Origin: Akkermansia muciniphila
GTDB taxonomy: Bacteria > Verrucomicrobiota > Verrucomicrobiia > Limisphaerales > UBA9464
Direction: 5' to 3'
Length of the DNA: 58,709 nt
Assembly: GCA_945883815.1 (NCBI GenBank)
Contig: CAMCYJ010000013.1
Location: 1-58,709 of the forward strand
Part shown: one piece after another, positions 1 to 7,257 of the stretch
How positions within the stretch are numbered: the stretch's first letter is position 1
Layout of the letters: each line of letters opens with the position of its first letter
Notes under the pieces: generated by a model
Told to the model about the DNA's origin: nothing
Seen by the model: only the letters and a program-made list of their open reading frames with translations
Database searches by the model: none
Translations under genes and position numbers: made by a program

Positions 1-251
1 GTCGTCCCGCTCGCGAGAGCGGGGCGCGGATTGAAACCGATAAATCCCAAGGGGAGCTTGGCCGACATTGAGTCGTCCCGCTCGCGAGAGCGGGGCGCGG
101 ATTGAAACTACCCAAGCCAGGCCATCGGCCTTGTGTCGGTGCGTCGTCCCGCTCGCGAGAGCGGGGCGCGGATTGAAACGGATTCTGCGAGACGGCCGAG
201 ATGCCCGAGCGATTGTCGTCCCGCTCACGAGAGCGGGGCGCGGATTGAGGC
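1..251 (+). CRISPR. CRISPR array, distal (trailer) end; four repeats, three spacers
   Basis: Four 37-nt repeats lie at 1-37, 72-108, 143-179 and 215-251, separated by spacers of 34, 34 and 35 nt. The first three repeats are identical. The fourth has three changes (G to A at repeat position 13 and AA to GG near its 3' end), the usual sign of the leader-distal end. The leader and any cas genes should therefore lie to the left, outside the window. Each repeat contains a perfect 7-bp stem (CCCGCTC/GAGCGGG) closed by a GCGA tetraloop and ends in ATTGAAAC, the 8-nt handle typical of type I repeats. The subtype cannot be fixed without cas genes. Position 1 is exactly the first base of a repeat, so more units may lie upstream. 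Confidence 0.96.
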
Positions 252-300
252 CGGATGGCCGCGTTGACGCGGGTGGGTGGTCTCCGTAGTTTTTGCGGCC

Positions 301-1179
301 ATGTCCGCGTTGCTTGATTCGTTGGTTGAATTGATTCGCCGCTCGTCTGCCGAGATTCCGGATGACGTGAATGCGGCGTTGGTCCGCTCGCTGGAGTCCG
401 AGAAGAAGGGGACCATCGCCGAGAGTGCTCTCAAGATCATCGAACAGAATATCGAGCTGGCGAAACGGAAGTCCCAACCGCTCTGCCAAGACACGGGCAG
501 CGTTCTCTTTTACGTGGACTGCCCCGTTGGCTTCGACCAAATCACTTTCGAAGAAACGGCTCGGGAAGCGGTGACCTTGGCGACTCGCAAAGGGTACCTG
601 CGGCAGAACTCGGTGGACTCAGTGACGGGCAAGAATGATGGCACCAATGTCGGGCCTGGCTCGCCGTCGGTCCATTTCCACCAGCATCGTTCGTCCGAGG
701 TGCAGGTGCGCCTGATGCTCAAGGGGGGCGGTTGTGAGAACGTGGGCGCTCAGTATTCGCTGCCGCTCGAGAAGTTGCATGCCAGCCGGGATCTCGACGG
801 GTGCCGCAAGGTGATTCTCGATGCTGTGTTGCAAGCGCAGGGCAAGGGTTGTGGCCCGGGAATTCTGGGCATTTGCATCGGGGGCGATCGATCCACCGGC
901 TATGCGATGAGCAAGACCCAATTCTTGCGTACCTTGGAGGACCGCAATCCGGATCCCGTTCTGGATGCGCTGGAGCAGGATGTGCTGAAGACCGCCAATG
1001 AATTGGGCATCGGCCCGATGGGCTTTGGCGGTAAGACGACCCTCCTGGGGGTGAAGATCACGGCGGCCAACCGGGTGCCGGCCTCGTTTTTTGTGAGCGT
1101 TAGCTATATGTGCTGGGCCTTCCGACGCCAGGGGGTCGAACTCGACGCCAACTCGGGCATTGCACGCTGGCTGTACTGA
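301..1179 (+). CDS. Class I (Fe-S) fumarate hydratase / tartrate dehydratase, alpha subunit
   Basis: This is the N-terminal (alpha) half of the iron-sulfur hydro-lyases that convert fumarate to malate or dehydrate tartrate. The three cysteines expected to hold the [4Fe-4S] cluster are visible in CQDTG, GGCENVG and GICIGGDR. The substrate loop appears as GTNVGPGSPSVHFH and the C-terminal region as MGFGGKTTLLGVKI. The ATG at 301 gives 292 residues, normal for a separate alpha subunit. An in-frame GTG at 277 would add eight residues and start only 25 bp past the last CRISPR repeat, so it is less attractive. There is no clear Shine-Dalgarno at either. The beta subunit normally sits next to alpha or is fused to it, but the next gene here is unrelated and on the other strand. 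The family call is firm; the exact substrate is not. Confidence 0.9.
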   Translation: MSALLDSLVELIRRSSAEIPDDVNAALVRSLESEKKGTIAESALKIIEQNIELAKRKSQPLCQDTGSVLFYVDCPVGFDQITFEETAREAVTLATRKGYLRQNSVDSVTGKNDGTNVGPGSPSVHFHQHRSSEVQVRLMLKGGGCENVGAQYSLPLEKLHASRDLDGCRKVILDAVLQAQGKGCGPGILGICIGGDRSTGYAMSKTQFLRTLEDRNPDPVLDALEQDVLKTANELGIGPMGFGGKTTLLGVKITAANRVPASFFVSVSYMCWAFRRQGVELDANSGIARWLY

Positions 1180-1249
1180 TTCGCGGGATTCACCGAGCAG
1201 CGGTCCTTCAGTCGGTGGGCTCAGAGCATCTGTTTGGCGTCGGTATGAA

Positions 1250-1275
1250 AAAGCCCGGGCGGAGGCCCGGGCTTT
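1250..1275 (-). terminator. Rho-independent terminator of the DUF1080 gene (possibly bidirectional)
   Basis: A perfect 11-bp stem (AAAGCCCGGGC / GCCCGGGCTTT) with a GGAG loop lies between two converging genes. On the minus strand the stem runs into five T residues, so it best serves the DUF1080 gene ending at 1306. It may also stop the fumarase transcript. Confidence 0.85.
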
Positions 1276-1305
1276 CGTACGGTGGGAGACCCTGAGTCGC
1301 CCGGA

Positions 1306-2106
1306 TCACTTCTCCGGCTGATCGTATTCGCCGAGCGGGCGGATCCAGATGTTGCGGAAGCGGACCGGATCTCCGTGGTCTTGCAGGCGGATGGGGCCGG
1401 TACCGTCGTACTTGAAGTACTTCGGGGTGTTCTGGTGGCCGCTGGGGCCGTTGAAATCCTGCTTGTGGTGCAGCACCACGCCGTTGTGGATGACCGTGAC
1501 TGAGGCCTTGCGGGTGACCTTGCCTTCGGTGTCGAACAGCGGTCCTTCGAAGATCACGTCATAAGTGTTCCACTGGCCGGGCTTCTTCATGGCGTTCTGC
1601 AGCGGGGGCCACATGCCGTAGAGACCACCGGCCTGACCGTCGGCGTAGGTCTTGTTGTTGTACACGTCGAGCACCTGCACTTCATAAAGGCCATGCAGGA
1701 AGAGCCCGGAGTTGCCGCGGCCCTGGCTCTCACCCTTGGGGGGATTCGGGGCAGACCATTCGAAATGGAGTTGGAAGTCTTTGAACTTCTCTTGGGTCTG
1801 GATGTCGCCGGTGCCCTTCACGACCTCGAAATAGCCGTTCTCGACCTTCCAGGGGGCCTTGCCGTCCTTGCCACCCTTCCACTTGGAAAGGTCCTTGCCG
1901 TCGAAGAGGACCACGGCATCCGCCGGAGCCGGGGCTTGATGGCTGAAGGACTCGCCCGGTTCCACGATGGGCGGGTTGGGGCGGTTCTTGTCGTGAACCT
2001 TCCACTTCTGTCCCGGGATTTGCGGGGTGTTGTCGTAGCCGACGCCGGCGGCGAAGGCGGTGGCCGTGGCGATGGCCAGAGGCAGGAAACGCGCAAGTGT
2101 GTTCAT
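1306..2106 (-). CDS. Secreted DUF1080 / 3-keto-disaccharide hydrolase-domain protein
   Basis: A 266-residue protein with an N-terminal signal peptide (about residues 1-20, RFLPLAIATATAFAAG) followed by a single DUF1080 beta-jelly-roll domain. Family landmarks include LFDGKDLSKWKGG near the start, FKDFQLHFEWSAP, GNSGLFLHGLYEVQVLD, QWNTYDVIFEGP, the NGVVLHH strand and the C-terminal GPIRLQDHGDPVRFRNIWI. The family includes hydrolases of 3-keto-glycosides and is expanded in Verrucomicrobia and Planctomycetes. Function here is inferred from the fold, and location should be periplasm or envelope. The ATG at 2106 starts immediately before the signal peptide. An upstream ATG at 2148 would add 14 residues that do not fit a signal peptide. 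It diverges from the rhodanese gene. Confidence 0.92.
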   Translation of the reverse strand: MNTLARFLPLAIATATAFAAGVGYDNTPQIPGQKWKVHDKNRPNPPIVEPGESFSHQAPAPADAVVLFDGKDLSKWKGGKDGKAPWKVENGYFEVVKGTGDIQTQEKFKDFQLHFEWSAPNPPKGESQGRGNSGLFLHGLYEVQVLDVYNNKTYADGQAGGLYGMWPPLQNAMKKPGQWNTYDVIFEGPLFDTEGKVTRKASVTVIHNGVVLHHKQDFNGPSGHQNTPKYFKYDGTGPIRLQDHGDPVRFRNIWIRPLGEYDQPEK

Positions 2107-2305
2107 GGGAGCGGATGGAACTTGGATGGGCAAAGTCTCCGGATCCACACCGCAAAACTCAACGCTGAAGTCCGATCTGCTATTCGGGCCGGGGGAATGG
2201 CTGAGGAGTGGTGGAGGAATGCGGCGAAAGGGGGGCGTTTGGTTCCAGTTTGCCCCGACAAAAGCGCTTTTCGAGGGCGAGCCGGTGATCGAACCTGTCG
2301 GACCA

Positions 2306-2674
2306 ATGAATCACTCTCCCGGTTTTCTCGCCCTGGTCCAAGACGCCCAGACCCGCATTCAGGAACTCTCCATCGAGGCCTTGAGCGAGCGCCTCAAGGC
2401 CAACCCGTCATTGGTCTTGCTGGATGTGCGTGAGGAGAGCGAGTGGGCCGCCGGGCATGCGACGCAGGCGAGCCACTTGGGCAAGGGAATCCTCGAACGA
2501 GACCTCGAGGTTCGGTATCCCGACAAGTCGGCGGAGATCGTGATGTACTGTGGCGGGGGATACCGCAGTGCTCTCACCTGCGACGCGGCGCAGAAGATGG
2601 GCTACCAGAATGTCCGTTCCCTCATCGGGGGCTACAAGGGCCTGGTGTCGGCCGGTTGGCCCATGACCCGCTGA
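2306..2674 (+). CDS. Single-domain rhodanese-like sulfurtransferase
   Basis: A 122-residue protein made almost entirely of one rhodanese domain. Visible are LVLLDVREESEWAAGH (the CH2A motif region), the active-site loop CGGGYRS with its presumed persulfide-carrying cysteine, and the C-terminal LIGGYKGLVSAGWP. Such proteins pass sulfane sulfur between acceptors in the cytoplasm; the physiological acceptor is not shown. The reading frame is open from 2060, but the ATG at 2306 gives a start just before the domain and does not overlap the divergent DUF1080 gene. The preceding 199 bp must hold the promoters of both genes. The GGYxGL ending is common in standalone bacterial rhodaneses. Confidence 0.88.
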   Translation: MNHSPGFLALVQDAQTRIQELSIEALSERLKANPSLVLLDVREESEWAAGHATQASHLGKGILERDLEVRYPDKSAEIVMYCGGGYRSALTCDAAQKMGYQNVRSLIGGYKGLVSAGWPMTR

Positions 2675-2725
2675 TCTTGCGACGCGGAGCGGGATTCTGG
2701 GATCCTGGGATTCTGTCTGAGGTCG

Positions 2726-3451
2726 CTATCTGGCGAAGGGAATCCTGAGCAGCCGTGGCCCAAGGCAGGCGACGGCGCTCTCGAATCGGAGGGTATCTCC
2801 CGCGTCTTGGACGAGCCCGCTGCGATCCACGGCCACCCCGGCGGCCATTTCCGAAAAGGCCGGCAGGACCAGTCGTCCGGGAGCCACGAGGAAGCACGGC
2901 ACCTTGACCCGCGAGGCGACGCCGTCATCGAGAACCAATGCGGGATGCAAATGGCCTTGGATGTGCCACCGCTTCGCACTCATGGCAGCATCGTGCGGGG
3001 CCGTCGGAGCCACCGGGACATCGCCGTGGAACAGCACGGCTTCGGGCAATGCGATTTGGGAAACGGTCTTCCAGCGCAACCCCCAGCGTTCGAGTTGCCG
3101 GGGCAGGTGGCGGTCGTGGTTTCCGAGGCAGAGATCCAGCGTCAGGCCTTCTCGTTCCAGCGAGGCCAAGTCCGTGACAGCCGAGCGGATGCCTTCGAGG
3201 GGCAGGGCGGCGTGGACGATGTCACCCAGCAGGACGAGGCGCTCGGGCCGGTAGTCTTCGAGCAGGGATTTCAGACGGGCCACCGCCGAGTCGCCTCCCG
3301 ACAGCGGCACCAATTGCCCCCGTGCCCGACGCGCCCAGGCCTCCCCGAGGTGCAGGTCGGCCACCGCGAGGCATCGGCTGCGCGGCAGCCACACGGCCCG
3401 CCGAGCATCGAGCTCGAGGTCGTCGTGGAGTTGGAGCCGTTGAGCGGTCAC
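2726..3451 (-). CDS. pdeM: PdeM-like calcineurin-type metallophosphoesterase
   Basis: A 241-residue metallophosphoesterase of the PdeM ('ligase-associated DNA damage response') family. Metal ligand motifs appear in order: ADLHLGE (D32, H34), LLGDIVH (D77), GNHDRH (N111, H112, D113), LFHGD and GHLHP. The domain strand ELDARRAVWLPRSRCLAVADLHLG starts about 12 residues in, as in the family. I chose the GTG at 3451, which gives the usual length. An ATG at 3517 would add 22 residues and open frame continues to 3631, almost reaching the divergent gene. In many bacteria pdeM sits with a DNA ligase, an Lhr helicase and an exonuclease; none is here, so it is a detached copy. It converges on the rhodanese gene with a 51-bp gap and no clear terminator. 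Confidence 0.85.
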   Translation of the reverse strand: MTAQRLQLHDDLELDARRAVWLPRSRCLAVADLHLGEAWARRARGQLVPLSGGDSAVARLKSLLEDYRPERLVLLGDIVHAALPLEGIRSAVTDLASLEREGLTLDLCLGNHDRHLPRQLERWGLRWKTVSQIALPEAVLFHGDVPVAPTAPHDAAMSAKRWHIQGHLHPALVLDDGVASRVKVPCFLVAPGRLVLPAFSEMAAGVAVDRSGLVQDAGDTLRFESAVACLGPRLLRIPFAR

Positions 3452-3633
3452 GTGGGTTGCAGTCTGGCAGGCACTCGTGTTTCTGACGAGGAGACCTGAT
3501 TTGTTACACTGTTCCATTCCGACACCGTGCGCCCCCGAACTCACTGCGGCTTGTCGCGCTGGATCGCCTTCTTCGATTTCGCTGGCTCGCTTTTGACTTC
3601 CGCCGGAGGCCCGTCCCGGCATCCTTCTCACTC

Positions 3634-4611
3634 ATGAACCCCCGCCGTCTCGGTCTGCTGGCCAGTCTGGTCTTGAGCAGTGTCGTCTACGCCAAGGAGT
3701 TGACCATCGCCGTCATTCCGAAGGGCACCACCCATGAGTTTTGGAAGTCGGTGCATGCCGGTGCCGTGAAGGCCGAACGGGAACTCACTGCAGCAGGGAC
3801 TCCGGTGAAGCTCTTCTGGAAAGGTCCGCTGCGTGAGGACGACCGTGATCAGCAAATCCAGGTGGTTGAGAATTTCACCGCCCGCAATGTCAGCGGCATC
3901 GTGCTGGCGCCGCTCGATTCGCAGGCGCTGGTGAACCCCGTGCGCAGCGCGGTGAAGGCCGGAGTGCCGGTGGTCATCTTCGATTCGGACCTCAAGAGCG
4001 ACCAGCAGGTGAGTTTCGTAGCCACCGACAATTTCAAGGGCGGGCGCATCGCTGGCGACTACTTGGCCAAGCGGTTGGGCGGCAAGGGCAAGGTCATTTT
4101 GCTGCGCTATCAAGTGGGCAGTGCCAGCACTGAGGCGCGCGAGGCCGGATTCCTCGATGCACTCAAGGCCTACCCGGACCTCAAGCTCATCTCCGCCGAC
4201 CAGTACGCGGGCCCCACGCGTGAGACGGCTTATCAGGCTTCGCAGAACCTTCTGAATCGGCACGGGCAGGCCGTGGATGGGATCTTTTGCCCCAACGAGA
4301 CGGCCACCATCGCCATGACCAAGGCGCTCCGCGAAATCGGACGCGCTGGTGGCAAGGTGGTGATGGTGGGCTTCGACTCGGGTTCCCAGTCCGTGGCCGA
4401 TTTGCGCAATGGCGATGTCCAAGCCCTGGTGGTGCAGGACCCGGTGAAGATGGGCTATCTAGGAGTAAAGACCCTCGTGGAGCACATCCAGGGCAAGAAG
4501 GTGGAGAAGCGCGTGGACACCAGTGTGATGCTCATCACCACCGAAAACATGAGCCAACCGGCGGCTCAGGAACTGTTGAACCCTCCCTTCAAACAAATCC
4601 TCGGCGAGTAG
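3634..4611 (+). CDS. Periplasmic sugar-binding protein (RbsB-type) of an ABC transporter
   Basis: A 325-residue periplasmic-binding protein of the ribose/galactose/inositol class. A signal peptide is visible (LGLLASLVLSSVVYA, cleavage probably after residue 20), followed by KELTIAVIPKGTTHEFWKSV, the typical first strand and sugar-contact region. NVSGIVLAPLDSQALV, GVPVVIFDSDL, FKGGRIAGDYLAKRLGG, DGIFCPNETATIAMTKAL and GFDSGSQSVADLRNGDVQALVVQDP are the other hallmarks. No permease or ATPase gene accompanies it. The next gene, in the same direction after 89 bp, encodes myo-inositol oxygenase, so inositol is a possible ligand by context only. It could also act as a sensor-type binding protein. 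The ATG at 3634 is well placed for the signal peptide. Confidence 0.9.
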   Translation: MNPRRLGLLASLVLSSVVYAKELTIAVIPKGTTHEFWKSVHAGAVKAERELTAAGTPVKLFWKGPLREDDRDQQIQVVENFTARNVSGIVLAPLDSQALVNPVRSAVKAGVPVVIFDSDLKSDQQVSFVATDNFKGGRIAGDYLAKRLGGKGKVILLRYQVGSASTEAREAGFLDALKAYPDLKLISADQYAGPTRETAYQASQNLLNRHGQAVDGIFCPNETATIAMTKALREIGRAGGKVVMVGFDSGSQSVADLRNGDVQALVVQDPVKMGYLGVKTLVEHIQGKKVEKRVDTSVMLITTENMSQPAAQELLNPPFKQILGE

Positions 4612-4622
4612 TCAGACCAAGC

Positions 4623-4665
4623 CAGGTTGGGCACAGGCCAATAAACTGCTTGTGCCCGCAACCTG
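4623..4665 (+). other. Intergenic hairpin between sugar-binding protein and inositol oxygenase genes
   Basis: CAGGTTG and GGCACA (4623-4635) pair with TGTGCC and CAACCTG (4651-4665), forming a 13-bp stem interrupted by a two-base bulge with a 15-base loop. No T-tract follows. It could be an mRNA-stabilising or attenuating structure that lets the binding protein be made in excess over the enzyme; that role is inference. Confidence 0.5.
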
Positions 4666-4700
4666 ATTGGCTGGAGAAACGCACCCATCATTCTTCAACG

Positions 4701-5621
4701 ATGAATCCGCTCGAGACCGAAGCCGTTAAGAACCCCCTGCAACACATCGGGGAATGGGAAGAGTTCGTCGTTCAGCATTATCCGGAGCCGAATGGGCCGG
4801 CATCGACCGCTGAGCCTCGGAAACCGGCGGTGGGTCACGCTCCCGAAAAGAAGGAGACCGAGTTCCGCAACTACGAAGCCGACGCCCGGCCGACGGTGCG
4901 GGAGTTCTACCGGCTCAATCATACCTTTCAGACCTATGAGTTTGGTCAGGGTAAACGGAAACAGTACCTGGGTCTGAACCGGATGACCATGGGCGTCTGG
5001 GAGGCGGCCGAGTACCTCAATCAACTCATCGACGATTCGGATCCGGACACCGACATGTCCCAGTTGCAGCACCTGCTCCAGACGGCCGAGCACCTGCGCC
5101 GCGACGGGCAACCGCGCTGGATGATTCTCACCGGCTTTGTGCACGACTTGGGCAAGATCCTATGTCTGTGGGGTGAGCCGCAGTGGGCGGTGGTGGGGGA
5201 TACATTTCCCACGGGTTGCGCTTACTCGCCGAAGATCGTTTTCCCGAAGTTCTTCGAGGCCAATCCCGACAGCAAAGACCCGCGCTACAACACGCCCAAT
5301 GGTGTGTATGAGCCCGGATGCGGATTGGACAAGGTTTCGCTGTCATGGGGTCACGACGAGTATATTTACCACGTCTGCCGCGACTATTTGCCCGAGGAGG
5401 GGTTGGCCATGCTGCGCTACCACAGCTTCTATCCCTGGCACCGCGAGTCGGAGTACTCTCACTTGCTCAATGACAAGGACCGGGCGCTGTTGCCTTGGGT
5501 AAATCGCTTCAACCCCTACGACCTCTACACCAAGAGCCACAGCAAGCCCGATGAAGTGGCCCTGCGTCCTTACTACGAAGACCTCATCCGCGAGTTCTTC
5601 CCGGACAAGATCCGTTGGTGA
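4701..5621 (+). CDS. Myo-inositol oxygenase (MIOX), bacterial form
   Basis: A 306-residue diiron oxygenase that should cleave myo-inositol with O2 to D-glucuronate in the cytoplasm. The alignment to animal/plant MIOX is strong along the length: FRNYEADARPTVREFYRLNH, QHLLQTAEHLR, LTGFVHDLGKIL, PQWAVVGDTFPTGCAYS, LSWGHDEYIYHV, RYHSFYPWHRES and FNPYDLYTK. The iron ligands known for mouse MIOX map to H124, H148, D149, H218, H241 and D274, all present. The N-terminal 50 residues are variable, as in the family. The ATG at 4701 is chosen; the frame is open upstream but overlaps the binding-protein gene. MIOX is mainly known from eukaryotes, with scattered bacterial homologues. No iol catabolic genes or glucuronate pathway genes are in view. 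Confidence 0.93.
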   Translation: MNPLETEAVKNPLQHIGEWEEFVVQHYPEPNGPASTAEPRKPAVGHAPEKKETEFRNYEADARPTVREFYRLNHTFQTYEFGQGKRKQYLGLNRMTMGVWEAAEYLNQLIDDSDPDTDMSQLQHLLQTAEHLRRDGQPRWMILTGFVHDLGKILCLWGEPQWAVVGDTFPTGCAYSPKIVFPKFFEANPDSKDPRYNTPNGVYEPGCGLDKVSLSWGHDEYIYHVCRDYLPEEGLAMLRYHSFYPWHRESEYSHLLNDKDRALLPWVNRFNPYDLYTKSHSKPDEVALRPYYEDLIREFFPDKIRW

Positions 5622-5715
5622 GCGTCGGTTGCGCTTGGTCGGCGATTCGGTGCCGGTCTCTTCATCCGAAAGAGGCCCGATCGCGAGGGTGAATCGTTCC
5701 TCGGAACGGTGAGAA

Positions 5716-6087
5716 TCACGACGTGCTGGCGGTGCTGGAATCGGACGACGATTGCCGCCTCCGTTCTTCCTCGGCGGCGGTTGCGGCCAGGACCGCCATG
5801 GCTGCCGTCGTTGGGTTTTCGGAGCCGGATCGGGGACTGGCCAAGAAGGGAATTCCCGTGCCTTCGCCCTTGAACGGTTGGCTCCATAGGCATAACCCAT
5901 CCTCGGCGCGCAAAGCCCACAGATAACCGTTGGAGCACACCAGCAACTGGTCGCCATCGGGAAGCAGTGTCACGAAGTTTCCACCTTTGGGGGTTGTCCA
6001 TCGCCAGAGAATGCTCCCATCGCGACGATCCAGGGCGAAGACCCGCCCGTTGAAGGCGGCGTAGATGGCGTGGTCGGGGAAGTTCAT
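5716..6087 (-). CDS. Short PQQ-like beta-propeller (BamB/quinoprotein-type) repeat protein
   Basis: A 123-residue protein with about two blades of a quinoprotein-type propeller: IYAAFNGRVFALDRRDGSILWRW and LLVCSNGYLWALRAEDGLCLWSQ both show the A-x-DG-x2-LW tryptophan-docking pattern. GEGTGIPFLAS follows, and the tail (SSSDSSTASTS) is low-complexity. A complete propeller needs six to eight blades, so this is either a stand-alone short family member or a fragment. The frame is intact and the start ATG at 6087 is plausible. There is no signal peptide. It lies just upstream (in its own sense) of the first 29-bp direct repeat. No partner gene explains its role. Confidence 0.7.
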   Translation of the reverse strand: MNFPDHAIYAAFNGRVFALDRRDGSILWRWTTPKGGNFVTLLPDGDQLLVCSNGYLWALRAEDGLCLWSQPFKGEGTGIPFLASPRSGSENPTTAAMAVLAATAAEEERRRQSSSDSSTASTS

Positions 6088-6137
6088 TTCTGCAGGTTTT
6101 CACGATCAATCTGCCCGTGCCCATTCGAAAGCCGATG

Positions 6138-6166
6138 GGATTTCGCAGTTGCGGGTGCAGTTCGCC
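6138..6166 (+). repeat. 29-bp direct repeat, copy A (left of the NTase gene pair)
   Basis: GGATTTCGCAGTTGCGGGTG begins a 29-bp sequence that recurs at 7356-7384 in the same orientation with one mismatch. Both copies run into a GC-rich stretch ending in AGGGC or AAGGC. Together they bracket the nucleotidyltransferase/partner cassette. Confidence 0.75.
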
Positions 6167-6205
6167 TCCGGAGGGCGATCGGCCGGGTTACTCCGAGCCC
6201 TCGGC

Positions 6206-6586
6206 CTAAGCACGAGACAGGGCGTTGTCGCTGACGAAAAGATTTCGGGAACGGAATCCTGCCGGGCTTTCCAGAAGCAGCACGGCCCGGAGCGCTGTCA
6301 AAGGCGAGGCAAACCAGGGGCGATGTAGTCGTCGATCTTCGGCCAGGGCCCACGCGGGACTGGGAAAGTTCATCCGACGGGCCAACTCCTCCGCTGTCGC
6401 AGCCAGGTACGCGTCGCGAACGCAACCGGTCACCGGGTCCGAGGGTGCTAGCAGCACCGGGACTTCGGACAACGCTGTTGCGCTCGGCGCGACGTAGAAC
6501 GCATCCAGAAAATTGGCGAGACACCGGTCAAAGGAGTCGCCAGCGGCCGTTAGCTCTGCCACCTCCGCCAAACTTCTTGGTCTCAT
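6206..6586 (-). CDS. Partner protein of the DUF6036-like nucleotidyltransferase; putative antitoxin-type protein
   Basis: A 126-residue protein of unknown function. It has a helical N-terminus (SLAEVAELTAAGDSFDRCLANFLDAFY), a middle segment VRDAYLAATAEELARR, and a C-terminus with PSPAWALAEDRRLHRPWF followed by LRAVLLLESPAGFRSRNLFV. The C-terminal pattern recalls, from memory, a conserved bacterial protein often encoded beside small nucleotidyltransferases, sometimes with a helix-turn-helix; no clear HTH is visible here. Its start overlaps the stop of the upstream nucleotidyltransferase gene by 4 bp, so the two are translationally coupled. A toxin-antitoxin or regulatory pairing is likely but is inference. 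Confidence 0.75.
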   Translation of the reverse strand: MRPRSLAEVAELTAAGDSFDRCLANFLDAFYVAPSATALSEVPVLLAPSDPVTGCVRDAYLAATAEELARRMNFPSPAWALAEDRRLHRPWFASPLTALRAVLLLESPAGFRSRNLFVSDNALSRA

Positions 6587-7149
6587 AATTTCCCTTCCTC
6601 AAAGAGGCCTTCCACCAGGTACTGGGTCCGCATTGGAATGCGGTTCTCCGGGTAATACTGTCCAACCAAGTCCAGCACGGCACTCGCGTTCTGCAGACCC
6701 AGATGCCGGATCAGGAACATGATGTCCGGGATGTCCGATCCCCCCCCGTCGGTGCCGCCCACCCGGGACGCCATGCACTTCATGGCAAGGAGGTACTCGG
6801 GAACCGGCATGGTCAGGCGCAGGTGCGGGAACTGGGGAAGGTTGCCCATGGTCGTTTCGTGCCTGGCTGAAACGAATCCTTTTACTCCGTCGTTCAGCCA
6901 ATCCGGAGGCAGTTGCCGTTGTTCGCCGATCCGCCGCACCAGCTCACGGGTGAGCGTCGTCGGATGAAAGATGGCGTCCACGTCCTTGGTTGAAAGCCGG
7001 GCATTGAATGCCAGCACCATCACGGTGCCCCCAAAGAGACAGAGTTCCCCGATCACACCCTGCTTTCCGAGCTCCTCGGAGAGGGCCGAAAGTGCGTCGA
7101 CAATCGCCTCACGCGTGAGGGCAGAGCCGAAGTAAGGTGGCGTGCGCAT
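6583..7149 (-). CDS. DUF6036-like small nucleotidyltransferase
   Basis: A 188-residue protein with the minimal nucleotidyltransferase signature: LFGGTVMVLAFNARLSTKDVD, where GG and DxD are the nucleotide- and metal-binding residues. Further conserved blocks are IFHPTTLTRELVRRIGEQ, WLNDGVKGFVS, LRLTMPVPEYLLAMKCMASR (the helix with KxxA) and DIPDIMFLIRHLG. This matches the DUF6036 group of stand-alone NTases, related in fold to AbiEii-type toxins. The start at 7149 is chosen because the family begins near TPPYFGSALTREAI. The open frame to 7233 runs through a repeat and gives a non-conserved extension. It is the first gene of a two-gene unit with a 4-bp overlap, between direct repeats. Substrate and role are unknown; tRNA or protein modification are both possible for such enzymes. 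Confidence 0.82.
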   Translation of the reverse strand: MRTPPYFGSALTREAIVDALSALSEELGKQGVIGELCLFGGTVMVLAFNARLSTKDVDAIFHPTTLTRELVRRIGEQRQLPPDWLNDGVKGFVSARHETTMGNLPQFPHLRLTMPVPEYLLAMKCMASRVGGTDGGGSDIPDIMFLIRHLGLQNASAVLDLVGQYYPENRIPMRTQYLVEGLFEEGKL

Positions 7150-7161
7150 GGGGGCAGGGAC

Positions 7162-7204
7162 TTTTGTCCGCAGATGAACGCGGATTTTTGCAGATTTCTG
7201 CGGT
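7162..7204 (+). repeat. Degenerate 'TCCGCAG...GCGG' intergenic repeat, copy 1
   Basis: The segment carries TTTTGTCCGCAG followed by ATGAACGCGGATTTTTGCAG and ends in TTTCTGCGG. A related sequence occurs at 7258-7300 in inverted orientation. It sits directly upstream of the nucleotidyltransferase gene. Similar 'TCTGCGTTCATCTGCGG' motifs are, from memory, common dispersed intergenic repeats in environmental bacterial genomes. Confidence 0.5.
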
Positions 7205-7257
7205 AGAGAGTGGGCCGAAGGTGGACGGGTCACAACCGATCTCTTTCTCTGCTATTT

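Noticed and set aside
2675..2725. Repeated GGGATTCTGGGATCCTGGGATTCTG stretch (shortened to GGGATTCT units) between rhodanese and pdeM genes
   Set aside because: A short local duplication of GGGATTCTG with one variant unit; too small for a mobile element and with no hairpin followed by T residues.
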